Positions 1-8,358 of a DNA stretch of 44,403 nucleotides are shown here, one piece after another. The notes under the pieces were generated by a model. The model searched no databases and was not told the origin of the DNA. It was given only the letters and a program-made list of their open reading frames with translations. The stretch comes from an uncultured Collinsella sp. (GTDB lineage Bacteria > Actinomycetota > Coriobacteriia > Coriobacteriales > Coriobacteriaceae). Position 1 is the stretch's first letter; the number at the start of each line of letters is the position of its first letter. A program made the position numbers and the translations under genes. The DNA lies in assembly GCA_900546085.1 (NCBI GenBank), contig URBS01000004.1, forward strand, positions 1 to 44,403. Reading direction: 5' to 3'.

Positions 1-655
1 CTCATCCGGTCCGACCGGGCCGCGCGGCAAGGAGATATATTGCCAGACCGGAGGGGCGCCGGGGGCGGGAATCCAGCACTCCATATTTTGTTCACAAATG
101 AATAGAACCCTCAGTTGCTTCACTGAGGCCGTATTCGAAGCAAGAGCTTCTGATATTGGCGATGACCAGCTGGTTTATAGGTGTTAAGGCATCGGTCATC
201 TCTGGAGCGCCACTTTACTCCAAAAGCATCACCTATTTGTTTCCCGTCGGTAAAAGGCAGGTTTTGTTCGCCAAGCGTTCTTATATATAGACAAGTTCGG
301 GTTCGAGCCCGTGCACCGGCAACAAAAATGCGACCAGCCGGAGCCGATCGCCTTCTGTTCTTTGCTGGAGCATCCAGAGGGTGCTTCCGAACTCATTTTC
401 TCGCTGCCATTCATGCTTTCGAAGCATCGTTCGACCTCCGCAGCCTCATGTTTTGAGGATCTGCCGTGTTTATCACTGTTATTAATGAGTGTGTGGAAGT
501 GATCCTCATGCAGATACGTGCGATTCGCCAGAGAACTGAGAAGCATCTTTCTGCAGCCCTCGTTGCCTATCCTCGCACCTCTCAGGTCTTCCGGAAATTC
601 ACAAGCAGTCTTAGGGTCAATTTGTTTCTGCTTTCAGAGACTTGTTTGAGAGTTT
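1..655. other. Left-edge region without a convincing gene
   Basis: No open frame here has a good ribosome binding site plus recognisable protein content. Visible structure: a small perfect hairpin at 109-128 (7-bp stem CCTCAGT/ACTGAGG) without a U-tract, and at 296-328 a T-arm-like block TTCGGGTTCGAGCCC followed by CGGCAACAAAAA. That block closely resembles the one beside the tRNA-Lys gene at 1579-1612. The region may be decayed island DNA next to the tRNA-Lys locus, but I cannot identify the source. Confidence 0.5.
296..328. repeat. T-arm-like block with CGGCAACAAAAA tail
   Basis: The core TTCGGGTTCGAGCCC is followed by GTG, a short spacer and CGGCAACAAAAA. The same order occurs at 1579-1612 beside tRNA-Lys, and a weaker version at 13078-13098 beside tRNA-Gly. 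It looks like the T-arm end of a tRNA but no complete cloverleaf can be drawn, so it is either a tRNA relic or part of a dispersed repeat family. Confidence 0.5.
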
Positions 656-1453
656 TTAAAGACAGTTCAAAACAATAAGTGAGACACCATAAAGCAGAGC
701 AAGATGTGCCGGATAGAAAATGTAGAAGAAATATTTCAGCTTCAGCCCTCGCTTGCCATTATAAAGATTGATAAGCAGCAACGAAACGACCGCGGCAGCA
801 ACATCAGGATTAAATACATTAGCTGTAGCAAACTCGAATCCGCCGCCAACTATATGACATGACGAAAGGAGCACTGCGCATACTGCAGCAAAGAACATCT
901 TGGCCTTGCTGTCGTGGAATAAATAGAATGCAGCCACAAGCAGAATGCCATACACACCGCCATCCAGCTTGGTGTATTCAGCTGCCAGTGCTGTCAAAAC
1001 AATCAGAGCAGTTTCTGCGATGTACCTTTTCCATTTTGAAAGACTTTGTATCTTTTCCAGAATAATCAAAAAGACCAAGCAAAGCAGGAGCTCACACATA
1101 ACATTTTGTTGCCGAAGGTCAAATAGTTGCCCGGTTTGAACGAAATCGTATATGGGCTCCGCAATGATTGCGAAGACAAGCATATTTCGCAGGTACTTCT
1201 TTATGTCATGAGTATGCAAAAATCCCTCAACTATCAAAAAGCAAAATAAGGGAAATGCAATTCTGCCAAGAACATGAAGCACATCCGAAGCCTCGCTTAG
1301 AATCGCCCACTGTTCGTCTGATATCTGATTGTACGATGCGTGAGTCATGATTCCATTGGTCAGGACGATCCTGCTTACATGATCGAGAACCATCGAAATG
1401 GCTGCTATTATCTTTAATGTGCTGCCGCTAATTCCGTATCTATCTGTTTTCAT
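656..1453 (-). CDS. TraX family membrane protein
   Basis: 265 residues, strongly hydrophobic with roughly seven to eight predicted membrane segments. It begins with the TraX-type N-terminus (SGSTLKIIAAISMVLDHVSR), followed by the conserved LGRIAFPLFCFLIVEG segment. TraX in F-type plasmids is tied to N-acetylation of F-pilin, but chromosomal TraX-family proteins in Gram-positives have no established substrate, so an acyltransferase role is only inferred. The start is supported by AAAGGA eight bases upstream of the ATG. Base composition is markedly AT-rich (the 60-base line at 1201 is about 32% G+C against about 63% in gyrB), which suggests acquisition by transfer. It lies just beyond the tRNA-Lys gene and a degenerate copy of that tRNA's 3' end, a common position for integrated DNA. 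Confidence 0.8.
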   Translation of the reverse strand: MKTDRYGISGSTLKIIAAISMVLDHVSRIVLTNGIMTHASYNQISDEQWAILSEASDVLHVLGRIAFPLFCFLIVEGFLHTHDIKKYLRNMLVFAIIAEPIYDFVQTGQLFDLRQQNVMCELLLCLVFLIILEKIQSLSKWKRYIAETALIVLTALAAEYTKLDGGVYGILLVAAFYLFHDSKAKMFFAAVCAVLLSSCHIVGGGFEFATANVFNPDVAAAVVSLLLINLYNGKRGLKLKYFFYIFYPAHLALLYGVSLIVLNCL

Positions 1454-1471
1454 TTCGTTTTCCTTTCTTTG

Positions 1472-1606
1472 GGTGGGCCGTCAGAGGTTCGGCCTGCTCT
1501 GCAGACGGCCGCTGCGGCGCTTCGCGCCTTGCGCGCTGCGCTGGCAAACGCTCACGCGTTTACTCAGCTCCGCGCCCTTTCGGGTTCGAACCCATGTCGC
1601 GGCAAC
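1472..1606 (-). repeat. tRNA-linked repeat module, Lys copy
   Basis: Lies downstream (in tRNA sense) of the tRNA-Lys terminator. The end distal to the tRNA (1472-1491) repeats the tRNA-Lys 3' end (1648-1667) over 20 bases with one mismatch. The sequence beside it resembles a tRNA-Lys with its middle deleted. Internal hairpins are GGCGC-TTCG-type at about 1515-1530 and AAACGC/GCGTTT at about 1547-1562, then the T-arm-like TTCGGGTTCGAACCC at 1579-1593. The order and several words (CCTTGC, AAACGC..GCGTTT, TCGGGTTCGA) match the module beside tRNA-Gly at 12958-13105. Confidence 0.6.
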
Positions 1607-1639
1607 AAAAAAGCGGCCGGCATCCGCCAGTCGCTTTTC
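1607..1639 (-). terminator. Terminator of tRNA-Lys
   Basis: Read on the minus strand, a GC-rich imperfect stem (AAGCG..CTGGC pairing with GCCGG..CGCTT) is followed by six T. An A-tract precedes the stem, so it may also work in the other direction. It starts within 10 bases of the tRNA CCA end. Confidence 0.7.
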
Positions 1640-1646
1640 TATTCTA

Positions 1647-1722
1647 TGGTGGGCCGTCAGGGGTTCGAACCCTGGACCTTGGGATTAAAAGTCCCCTGCT
1701 CTGCCAGCTGAGCTAACGGCCC
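1647..1722 (-). tRNA. tRNA-Lys (anticodon TTT)
   Basis: A full cloverleaf can be folded by eye. The acceptor stem is GGGCCGT/ACGGCCC, the D-arm TAGCTCAGCTGGCAGAGC, the anticodon loop CTTTTAA (anticodon TTT), and the T-arm AGGGTTCGAACCCT. The discriminator is A and CCA is encoded at 1649-1647. It decodes AAA/AAG lysine codons. Confidence 0.95.
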
Positions 1723-1731
1723 GCGGGTGGC

Positions 1732-1760
1732 ATTGTACCACGGTCTGGGGCTATTCCCAA
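1732..1760 (-). promoter_or_regulatory. Candidate promoter of tRNA-Lys
   Basis: On the minus strand, TTGGGA (1760-1755) and TACAAT (1737-1732) are 17 bases apart, and the tRNA begins 10 bases after the -10 box. The -35 box sits inside the last codons of the upstream aminopeptidase gene (stop at 1751). Assigned from hexamer match and spacing only. Confidence 0.55.
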
Positions 1761-3031
1761 CTCCATTGGCCGTTCTGGAAAATCACAACTTCACGTCCAT
1801 CAGGCGTAATGCCCGTAATATCGATATCGTCCGTGCCGATCATAAAATCGACGTGCGTGCTCGAGACGTTAACGCCATGCTCCAGGAGCTCCTCCTTGGA
1901 CATGTCATACCCACCCTCGATGCATTCGGGGAAACCGACACCCAGCGCGAGATGGCAGCTGGCGTTCTCATCATAGAGCGTGTCATAGAACAGAACGCCA
2001 CTTTCACGGATCGGCGTGTTCTTGGAGATAAGCGCGACCTCACCCAGATGAGCGGCACCTTCATCGGTGTCAATGATGCTCGCAAGCGTCGCCTTGCCCA
2101 CGCGGGCATCGTAGTCCGCTACGCGGCCGGCCTCGAACTTAATCCAAAAATCGTCGACCTTGTTACCGTGGTGAATGAGCGGCATGGCCGAGTACACGAT
2201 ACCGTCGGCGCGCATACGATCAGGCGAGGTGAAGACTTCCTCGGTGGGAATGTTGGGGAAGAAAGGGTGTCCATCGGGCGTCTTGCCCTTGCCGCCGGCC
2301 CACTCGTGACCTTTCGTCATGCCAATCGTCAGATCGGTTCCATTTGCCGAGGTGTAATGCAGGTAGTCGAAACGATTGTCGTTCAGGAAACGCAGGTTCT
2401 TTTCGAATGCGGCGTCATGGAGTTCCCAGTCGCTCTCTGGGTCCTGGCCATCGGCGCGCGCGGTGTGCAGAATCGCATTCCACAGCTTATAGATTGCAAC
2501 CTCATCGGTGTCTCCCGGGAACACCTCGTGCGCCCAAGCCACGACCGGCGCGCCGGCGATGCACCACGGGTTGATGTTGTAGTCCAGTCCGCGGCGGAAG
2601 ACCTTGCATTGCGTGTTCCTTGCCTTAGAAGCTGCAGCAGGCTTAGCGGGATCGATGCCCTTAAGAGCGGCAGGGTCCGCACCCTCGATAAAGATAAAGC
2701 AGGCACCATCCTGGGCCAGTGAATCAAGCTGCAGGCGCTTCCACTCGGGCGTCTGCTCAAAATAGCTTTTCTCGACATGCTCGTACGTGAGCCTCGTCAC
2801 GGCGTCATCGGCCCAAATAACCGTCACGTGACCGGCACCGGCGGCATAAGCCTCCGCGACCACCACGCGCGCAAACGGCGCGCACTCAACCGGAGACTGA
2901 ACGACAACCTCCTGGCCGGGCTTGACGTTTACGCCCTTGCGAACAATCAGGCGCGCGTAGTTTTTAATCTTGGGCTCCAGGGCCTTCATACCCTCCAGAG
3001 CCTCTTCGACCGTCAGGGCAGCTCGAATCAT
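1751..3031 (-). CDS. Aminopeptidase, M29 family
   Basis: A cytosolic metallo-aminopeptidase of the AmpS/AmpT (M29) family, which removes N-terminal residues from peptides using a two-metal centre. The C-terminal catalytic half shows the family ligands: Glu in IPTEEVF, Glu in LGEVAL, His in NASCHLALG, and the His-x-Asp of STHVDFMIG. The N-terminal half is the usual peptide-clamping domain (KPGQEVVVQSPVECAPFARVV is cut short here at 20: KPGQEVVVQSPVE). Two in-frame ATGs exist. I prefer the one at 3031 because GGAG lies six bases upstream of it, whereas the ATG at 3043 has no such site; the longer form would be 430 residues. It is a single gene, separated by a terminator from purC and its partner. 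The tRNA-Lys promoter overlaps its 3' end. Confidence 0.93.
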   Translation of the reverse strand: MIRAALTVEEALEGMKALEPKIKNYARLIVRKGVNVKPGQEVVVQSPVECAPFARVVVAEAYAAGAGHVTVIWADDAVTRLTYEHVEKSYFEQTPEWKRLQLDSLAQDGACFIFIEGADPAALKGIDPAKPAAASKARNTQCKVFRRGLDYNINPWCIAGAPVVAWAHEVFPGDTDEVAIYKLWNAILHTARADGQDPESDWELHDAAFEKNLRFLNDNRFDYLHYTSANGTDLTIGMTKGHEWAGGKGKTPDGHPFFPNIPTEEVFTSPDRMRADGIVYSAMPLIHHGNKVDDFWIKFEAGRVADYDARVGKATLASIIDTDEGAAHLGEVALISKNTPIRESGVLFYDTLYDENASCHLALGVGFPECIEGGYDMSKEELLEHGVNVSSTHVDFMIGTDDIDITGITPDGREVVIFQNGQWSWE

Positions 3032-3058
3032 GTGCCACTCCATCTATCTATAGAACAG

Positions 3059-3088
3059 TAAAAAGGCGCGCCGCAAAAACGACGCGCC
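3059..3088 (-). terminator. Terminator of the purC unit
   Basis: On the minus strand, a 9-bp stem (GGCGCGTCG with CGGCGCGCC, one G-U pair) encloses a short T-rich loop and is followed by TTTTTA. It lies 30 bases after the stop of the small membrane protein gene. Confidence 0.75.
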
Positions 3089-3119
3089 TATATCTTAGCG
3101 ATAAGTATGCATGCAAACG

Positions 3120-3695
3120 CTACTTCTTCTTGGAGTCCTTCTTGTCCTCCTCGGCAGCTGCGCGCTCGATAAGAGCGTTGAGCTTGTTCTCGGACATGCC
3201 CTCGGCCTGCGCGCGGTACATGTTGCGCAAGGGACGAATACGAGCGAAGTCATAGATAAAGTCACCCAGGATGATGACATAGGACAAAACGATGCCGACC
3301 ATCTGAACAGGACTGGACACCGTGCCGCCGGGAGCGAAGTAGAGCGAAGCCCCAATTGCCACGACGAGCACCATGCCGATGGCGAGCACGGCCCACCAGA
3401 TACGGCGGCGCTTGGTGTAGTCCTCATCCTGCTTGAGAAGGATATTCGACACCGTGTAGATGCGATCCTCGCGGGCGCGCTGCTTGGCCTTGCGGGCGCG
3501 CTTTTCCTCTTTGGAAAGGCCTTCCAGGTTTTCGCCCTTCTCGAGCTCTTTGCGGCGTGCCTTGGATGATGCCGGCACGACGTGAACAGAGCTCGCTGCC
3601 TGACGGGCGGGCTTAGCGGATGCGGCGGACTTGCGCGCAACCCCGGTAACCTCGCGGGATTGCGTGCGCTTGTTCGTGGCGCTGCGGGTACTCAC
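3120..3695 (-). CDS. Hypothetical two-helix membrane protein
   Basis: 191 residues. Residues 1-98 are a basic, Lys/Arg/Ala-rich cytoplasmic region. Membrane segments follow at about 99-120 and 130-149, then a short tail ending in a charged KDSKKK. The start is a GTG directly after the purC stop (TAAGTG), with GGAG from the last purC codons nine bases upstream, so translation is probably coupled to purC. I do not recognise a characterised family. The layout (basic N-terminus, two close helices) is loosely like the actinobacterial DUF3043 proteins, but I cannot show homology. Pairing with a purine gene is likely positional rather than functional. Confidence 0.8.
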   Translation of the reverse strand: MSTRSATNKRTQSREVTGVARKSAASAKPARQAASSVHVVPASSKARRKELEKGENLEGLSKEEKRARKAKQRAREDRIYTVSNILLKQDEDYTKRRRIWWAVLAIGMVLVVAIGASLYFAPGGTVSSPVQMVGIVLSYVIILGDFIYDFARIRPLRNMYRAQAEGMSENKLNALIERAAAEEDKKDSKKK

Positions 3696-4583
3696 TTACG
3701 CATTCTCCTTCATGCTTGTGAACTGGGAGCCCGTGATGATCTGGAAGGCCTCGCGATAGCGCTCGGACGTGCCATCGATGACCCCGGCGGGCAGATGCGG
3801 GGTCTCCCCCGTCATATCCCAGTTGGCCTTGAGCCAATTGCGGACGAATTGCTTGTCGTAGCTAGGCTGGATCTTGCCCTCCTCGTAGCTGGCTGCGGGC
3901 CAGAAACGGCTGGAGTCGGGCGTGAGGCACTCGTCGATCAGCGTGACCTTGCCATCGATAACACCAAACTCAAACTTGGTGTCGGCAATGATAATGCCAC
4001 GGGTCGCTGCATACTCGGCGGCAGCCTTGTAGATCTTGAGGGAAAGGTCGCGAATCTGCGTGGCGATGTCCTCGCCCACGATCTCGCAGCAACGCTCGAA
4101 CGAGATGTTCTCGTCGTGGTCACCGATCTCGGCCTTCGTGGACGGCGTGAACAGCGGCTCGGGAAGCTTGGAAGCCTCGGTCAGGCCCTCAGGCAGCTGG
4201 ATGCCGCAGACGGTGCCATTCTCGTCGTAGGTCTTCTTGCCCGAACCGGTCAGATAGCCGCGGACGATGCACTCGATAGGAATCGTCTGGGCCTTCTTAA
4301 CCAGCATGGCGCGGCCGGCGAGGTAGTCACGATACTCAGCAAACTCCTCGGGGAAATCCGCCGGGTCGATGGAAACGAGATGGTTGGGGACGATGTCGGC
4401 AAACTTATCGAACCAGAATGCCGAGATGCGGTTGAGCACCTCTCCCTTAAACGGAATCTCGTCGGGGAGAATAAAGTCGAACGCAGAAATGCGGTCGGTG
4501 GCGACCATCAGCAGGTTTTCACCGGCATCGTAGATATCACGAACCTTGCCACGGGAATCCGGACGACGCTCCATCGTTGTCAC
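3696..4583 (-). CDS. purC: SAICAR synthetase
   Basis: Phosphoribosylaminoimidazole-succinocarboxamide synthase, which joins aspartate to CAIR with ATP in de novo purine synthesis. Family landmarks are SRGKVRDIYDAGENLLMVAT near the N-terminus (nucleotide site), ATDRISAFDFILPDEIPFKG, the substrate-binding ECIVRGYLTGSG, and LIDECLTPDSSRFWPA. The length (about 295) is normal. A GTG at 4592 is possible, but it overlaps the Shine-Dalgarno AAGGAG; the GTG at 4583, eight bases beyond that site, is the better start, and an ATG at 4574 is a third option. The next purine gene here, purB, is 7 kb away on the same strand. The two are not in one operon. Confidence 0.96.
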   Translation of the reverse strand: MTTMERRPDSRGKVRDIYDAGENLLMVATDRISAFDFILPDEIPFKGEVLNRISAFWFDKFADIVPNHLVSIDPADFPEEFAEYRDYLAGRAMLVKKAQTIPIECIVRGYLTGSGKKTYDENGTVCGIQLPEGLTEASKLPEPLFTPSTKAEIGDHDENISFERCCEIVGEDIATQIRDLSLKIYKAAAEYAATRGIIIADTKFEFGVIDGKVTLIDECLTPDSSRFWPAASYEEGKIQPSYDKQFVRNWLKANWDMTGETPHLPAGVIDGTSERYREAFQIITGSQFTSMKENA

Positions 4584-4692
4584 GTGAGTCACTCCTTACC
4601 AAAATACGACAGTAATGCGGGTTCTTTCCCGCACGTTTTCGCAAACTCGGAGCGGCAGGGACGAAACCCCTCCTTCACCGAATAGCGAAAAG

Positions 4693-6258
4693 CTAGTGCT
4701 CCATTGTAGTAGATGCCGCGTCCGCCGTGTGCTCGCGAGGCAGATGAATCGTAAAAGTCGTACCCTTTCCAAGCTCCGACTCCACGGAAATGTAGCCATG
4801 ATGTCGCTCGACGATCTGTTTAGTCACGGCGAGGCCCACGCCCAGACCGCCCGCCTCACGGGCACGGCTGGCATCGGCGCGCCAAAAACGGCCGAAGATG
4901 CGCGACAAGTCATCCTTGGCAATACCGATGCCGGTATCAGAAACGGCGACGCTGACGTGTTTGCGGTCACTGAGCACCGACACCACGACCCAACCGCCCT
5001 CGGGGGTGTAGCGCATGGCGTTGCTCATGAGATTGATGACGCATTGTGTGATCATGTCGGGATCGGCTTCGACGACATCGTCGTGACCTTGGGTCTCGTC
5101 AACAAAGCGCAAGCGCAGATCGCGGTCGACAAACAGGCGCTCCTGGGCATTGACGATGGAGCGCACGAAAGGAACCATGTCCACCGGCTCAAGGTTGAGC
5201 GGAGCCGTGCTGTTTTCCATGCGCGACAGGTCGAGCATCTGCTGCACCAGACGAGCCAGGCGACGCGTCTCGGAAGCAACAGTCTCCAAGTGCTCATCGT
5301 CGGTAGGATATACGCCATCCTGCATGGCCTCGACCGTTGCGAGCATGGCCATAAGCGGCGTGCGAAGCTCGTGTGCAACGTCCGAGGTCAAACGTTTCTC
5401 GTGTTTCATATCCTTCTCGAGCGAAGTGGCCATCTCATCGAATGTCTCGCCCAGTTGATCGATCTCGTCATCGCCGCGCAAGCCCGTACGAGCAGACAGA
5501 TCGCCATCGCGAATTTGCTTGGCCGTGCTGGTAATACGGTGAATCGGCTTGGTGAGCATGCGCGACACGAGTGATCCGATAACGACCGAAATGCAAACTG
5601 CAACAACCGAAGCAAGGGCCATGGCGTTAAAGGTCTTCTCTCTGAATGCTGAGTCTGCCTTGGTGAGCAGGGCATCGGAGCCAATCGCCCACAATTTGAC
5701 CTGACCCACGTGCTCGCCGGAGGACGTCACGATCTCAACGTTGGCAACACTATTGGAATCGGTGGGAGCAGACGAGACTGGGCTGTGCGATGCCTTCTTT
5801 CCGCTCGTACCGTCGGTCGTCGCCTGATTTTCGCGCACATCGGCAGTAGCGCTTGCCGAGGGCCACGAGTCGTCGTAGACGATGACGCCCTTTTTATTGA
5901 CAACCTGCATGCCAAGATCGTCGGACACCAAGCTCGATGTCGCGACCGCACGCAACTCCCCCGCGGTCCAATTGCCGTTTTCCTCGTACGACGTCGCAAG
6001 CTTTTCGGCTGCGGAATTGGCGATTTCGACAATATTGGAGCGCGTGTAATCCGTAAAAACCGTGCCCCACACAACGGAGACAACGCCCACCAGCACCAGT
6101 ACCGTCATGAGCGATGTCAGGGCAAAAGCCAGGGCCATGCGCGAGGGATAGCTCATCGTTGGCCGTGAATCGGAACGAGGCGTGTTCCAACTAGCCTTGG
6201 AACCCGCCTCGTTCTCCTGCTTATGCTTTTGCCCGATTTCAAAGCGCGCAGGTGTCAT
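4693..6258 (-). CDS. Membrane sensor histidine kinase
   Basis: 521 residues. The order is: cytoplasmic start, membrane segment about 41-66, extracellular sensing region about 67-208 (Ser/Thr-rich stretch about 140-172), second membrane segment about 211-232, HAMP about 233-285, HisKA with phospho-acceptor His296 in DVAHELRTPL, then an HATPase domain with N-box NLMSNAMRY, G1 DTGIGIA and G2 GVGLAVTKQ. All catalytic motifs are intact. ATP-dependent autophosphorylation at His296 and transfer to the neighbouring regulator is the expected reaction. The start ATG has AAAGGA upstream and lies 12 bases after the regulator's stop, so regulator and kinase form one operon. The stimulus is unknown; the extracellular domain is not a family I can name, and envelope stress is only a guess from the BaeS/MprB-like layout. 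Confidence 0.95.
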   Translation of the reverse strand: MTPARFEIGQKHKQENEAGSKASWNTPRSDSRPTMSYPSRMALAFALTSLMTVLVLVGVVSVVWGTVFTDYTRSNIVEIANSAAEKLATSYEENGNWTAGELRAVATSSLVSDDLGMQVVNKKGVIVYDDSWPSASATADVRENQATTDGTSGKKASHSPVSSAPTDSNSVANVEIVTSSGEHVGQVKLWAIGSDALLTKADSAFREKTFNAMALASVVAVCISVVIGSLVSRMLTKPIHRITSTAKQIRDGDLSARTGLRGDDEIDQLGETFDEMATSLEKDMKHEKRLTSDVAHELRTPLMAMLATVEAMQDGVYPTDDEHLETVASETRRLARLVQQMLDLSRMENSTAPLNLEPVDMVPFVRSIVNAQERLFVDRDLRLRFVDETQGHDDVVEADPDMITQCVINLMSNAMRYTPEGGWVVVSVLSDRKHVSVAVSDTGIGIAKDDLSRIFGRFWRADASRAREAGGLGVGLAVTKQIVERHHGYISVESELGKGTTFTIHLPREHTADAASTTMEH

Positions 6259-6270
6259 ATGTGATTTCCT

Positions 6271-6993
6271 TTATTTCTCGTCCGACTTATCGGTCTTGGT
6301 CGGAGCCTCGAAGCGGTAGCCGACACCGTGAACGGTGTAAAGCCACTTGGGCTTCTTGGGGTCGTCGCCCAGCTTGGCGCGAAGGTTCTTCACGTGGCTG
6401 TCGATGGTGCGCTCGTAACCCTCAAAGTCGTAGCCGAGCACTTTCTCGACCAACTCCATGCGGTTGTAGACGCGGCCGGGGTGACGGGCAAGCGTGGTGA
6501 GCAGCTTGAACTCGGAAGCCGTCAGGTCGACTTCCTTGCCCTCGACCAAAATCTTGTGGCCCGAGATGTCAATGACCAGATCGCCAAAGTCGAGCACCTC
6601 GACGGCCGGCTCATCGGCCTGGTGGGCACGGCGGAACAAGGCGCGTACGCGCGCGACAAGCTCGCGCGGCGAGAACGGCTTGATCAGGTAGTCGTCGGCT
6701 CCGAGCTCGAGGCCGATAATACGGTCCTCGATCTCGCCCTTGGCCGTCAGCATAATGATGGGGACATCCGAGGTGTCGCGAATGGTGCGGCAAACGCGCT
6801 CGCCGGGAATCTTGGGGAGCATAAGGTCGAGCACAACCAGGTCGAACTGGTGCTTCTCGAACTCCTCGATAGCGGACTGGCCGTCGCCGACGCCAACAAC
6901 CCAGTAGCCCTCGCGCTCGAGATAGGCAGCGACGGCGTCACGGATTGCCTTCTCGTCCTCGACCAGCAGAATCTTTTTTGCATCTGAAGCCAT
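6271..6993 (-). CDS. OmpR-family response regulator
   Basis: 240 residues. The receiver domain (about 7-120) has acidic pocket E12/D13, phospho-acceptor Asp56 (LVVLDLMLP), Thr83 and Lys105, all canonical. The winged-helix DNA-binding domain (about 140-232) shows LTASEFKLLTTLARHPGRVY and the recognition region TIDSHVKNLRAKLGD. The start is set at the ATG preceded by GGGGGG seven bases upstream; a longer frame to 7014 lacks a site. It is the first gene of a two-gene operon with the histidine kinase and is expected to control transcription after phosphorylation, probably including its own promoter, for which I see no clear hexamers. Confidence 0.96.
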   Translation of the reverse strand: MASDAKKILLVEDEKAIRDAVAAYLEREGYWVVGVGDGQSAIEEFEKHQFDLVVLDLMLPKIPGERVCRTIRDTSDVPIIMLTAKGEIEDRIIGLELGADDYLIKPFSPRELVARVRALFRRAHQADEPAVEVLDFGDLVIDISGHKILVEGKEVDLTASEFKLLTTLARHPGRVYNRMELVEKVLGYDFEGYERTIDSHVKNLRAKLGDDPKKPKWLYTVHGVGYRFEAPTKTDKSDEK

Positions 6994-7146
6994 AACACGG
7001 CCCCCCTGTCTCAATTAGCTAAGAACAAGCTCATTTTAACGCACCTGAGCCCACCGGGTATCGCATGGGCGCGACAGCTCGGCGGGCGGTACTCATAGTC
7101 ACAACGCGTTTATTCCCCTGTCGACGCCTTTTTAACCCCTCGGAGA

Positions 7147-8358
7147 CTAAAGAGAGAACAGGCGAGCGGTAACCGTCTCGGGAATTCCCTGGCTGTTACG
7201 CACCGTTGCGTACGTTAAGAACGAGTTCGATTTACCCGCCGTAGCAGGATAATCGCCATACTCCAAGGCTCGGTCGGGCGACAGAAGCGAGCCGTAGGTC
7301 TTGGCCGAAGTGTCAATCAAAAAATGCGACGCCTGAACTTTAACCAGGTATTTATTTTTCCTTCCCGCAGCGCACGCGAGCGGCTCACGCGAAAGGAAGA
7401 GGTACGGCCCACCCTCGTTACCGATATAGGTGCCCATATTGCCCAGGCTACCCACACCGCTATACGTCGCCTCAATGGAGAACACGAAGGTGTCGCCCAT
7501 ATACACGGCCTCGAAAGGCGAAACCGACGAAGGAAGCACCAGCTGAGCTCGCTTCGTGTTGTTGCCGTCAGTCAGGTCGATCGCCGTCATACCGTAATAG
7601 ACGCCCTCATCATTGTGCACGCGGGGCGAGATGGTCAGGATGCCGTCGCTCACACGCGGGGCGGATGCGAAGCGCCCTGTCGACTTCCAAATAGTCTCAG
7701 GCTTGGACTCGCTGGGCGACTGACGGTAGCAGTACGAATCGTTACTCGTCTTGCTGCCGCCGGACGAGGGCATCTTATACCAGATGACCGACGACCCATA
7801 CGCTGTGAAGAGCGGCGGATCGTAGTTTTCGCCACCGCGGTCGAGCTCGACAGCGTTGCCGGTAAGGGAGGAGCCTGCAAGGTTTTGCGCATAGAGTTTC
7901 CAAGACGCATTGGCAAAGTTCATCTCGACCCACGCGAACACGCCATCACCCGCGCGAACGTCGTAAAACGCATAACCGGTTCCCTCAACGGGATCCTCGA
8001 TAAGTGTGGTAAGCGAGCCATCGCCCAGGTTGAGCACACCAAGCGTATTGGCATGCAGGGCAGAAGCAGGCGCCATCATCGCGGCAGCATAGTCGCCATC
8101 GCAGTAGTACAGCAGCGTGCCCAGCGGCAGCGTCCACGAGGCCGCGGGCTCAAGATCGATATCGACAGCTTCGTACTCATCAGTGATCGAGACAATCTTC
8201 GAATCGTCCTTGATAACCTGTGGCTCGCCAGCGGCGTCGTCGCTGGTACCCGTTTTCTTTGAGCATCCGGCAAGCACCGTGGCAGCGCCCGCGGCAGCCC
8301 CTCCGAGCACAAAGCCGCGGCGCGATATTCCGTTCTTGATCTGGTCGGCGATACTCAT
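7147..8358 (-). CDS. Tat-exported lipoprotein of unknown function
   Basis: About 403 residues. The N-terminus has a twin-arginine motif SRRGF, a hydrophobic stretch rich in Gly/Ala, and a lipobox LAGC, so export folded through Tat and lipid anchoring outside the membrane are predicted. The mature part is rich in short beta-type repeats with many Trp/Tyr/Gly turns, reminiscent of a beta-propeller, but I cannot assign a family. The start ATG at 8358 overlaps the stop of the upstream TSCPD gene (TAATG), so the two are translationally coupled. A longer frame to 8412 exists but would place export signals internally. Tat dependence hints at cofactor binding or cytoplasmic folding of the mature domain. 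Confidence 0.85.
   Translation of the reverse strand: MSIADQIKNGISRRGFVLGGAAAGAATVLAGCSKKTGTSDDAAGEPQVIKDDSKIVSITDEYEAVDIDLEPAASWTLPLGTLLYYCDGDYAAAMMAPASALHANTLGVLNLGDGSLTTLIEDPVEGTGYAFYDVRAGDGVFAWVEMNFANASWKLYAQNLAGSSLTGNAVELDRGGENYDPPLFTAYGSSVIWYKMPSSGGSKTSNDSYCYRQSPSESKPETIWKSTGRFASAPRVSDGILTISPRVHNDEGVYYGMTAIDLTDGNNTKRAQLVLPSSVSPFEAVYMGDTFVFSIEATYSGVGSLGNMGTYIGNEGGPYLFLSREPLACAAGRKNKYLVKVQASHFLIDTSAKTYGSLLSPDRALEYGDYPATAGKSNSFLTYATVRNSQGIPETVTARLFSL

Noticed and set aside
229..546. A 105-residue minus-strand frame in the left edge
   Set aside because: It runs through the T-arm-like repeat and has no ribosome binding site; the composition looks random.
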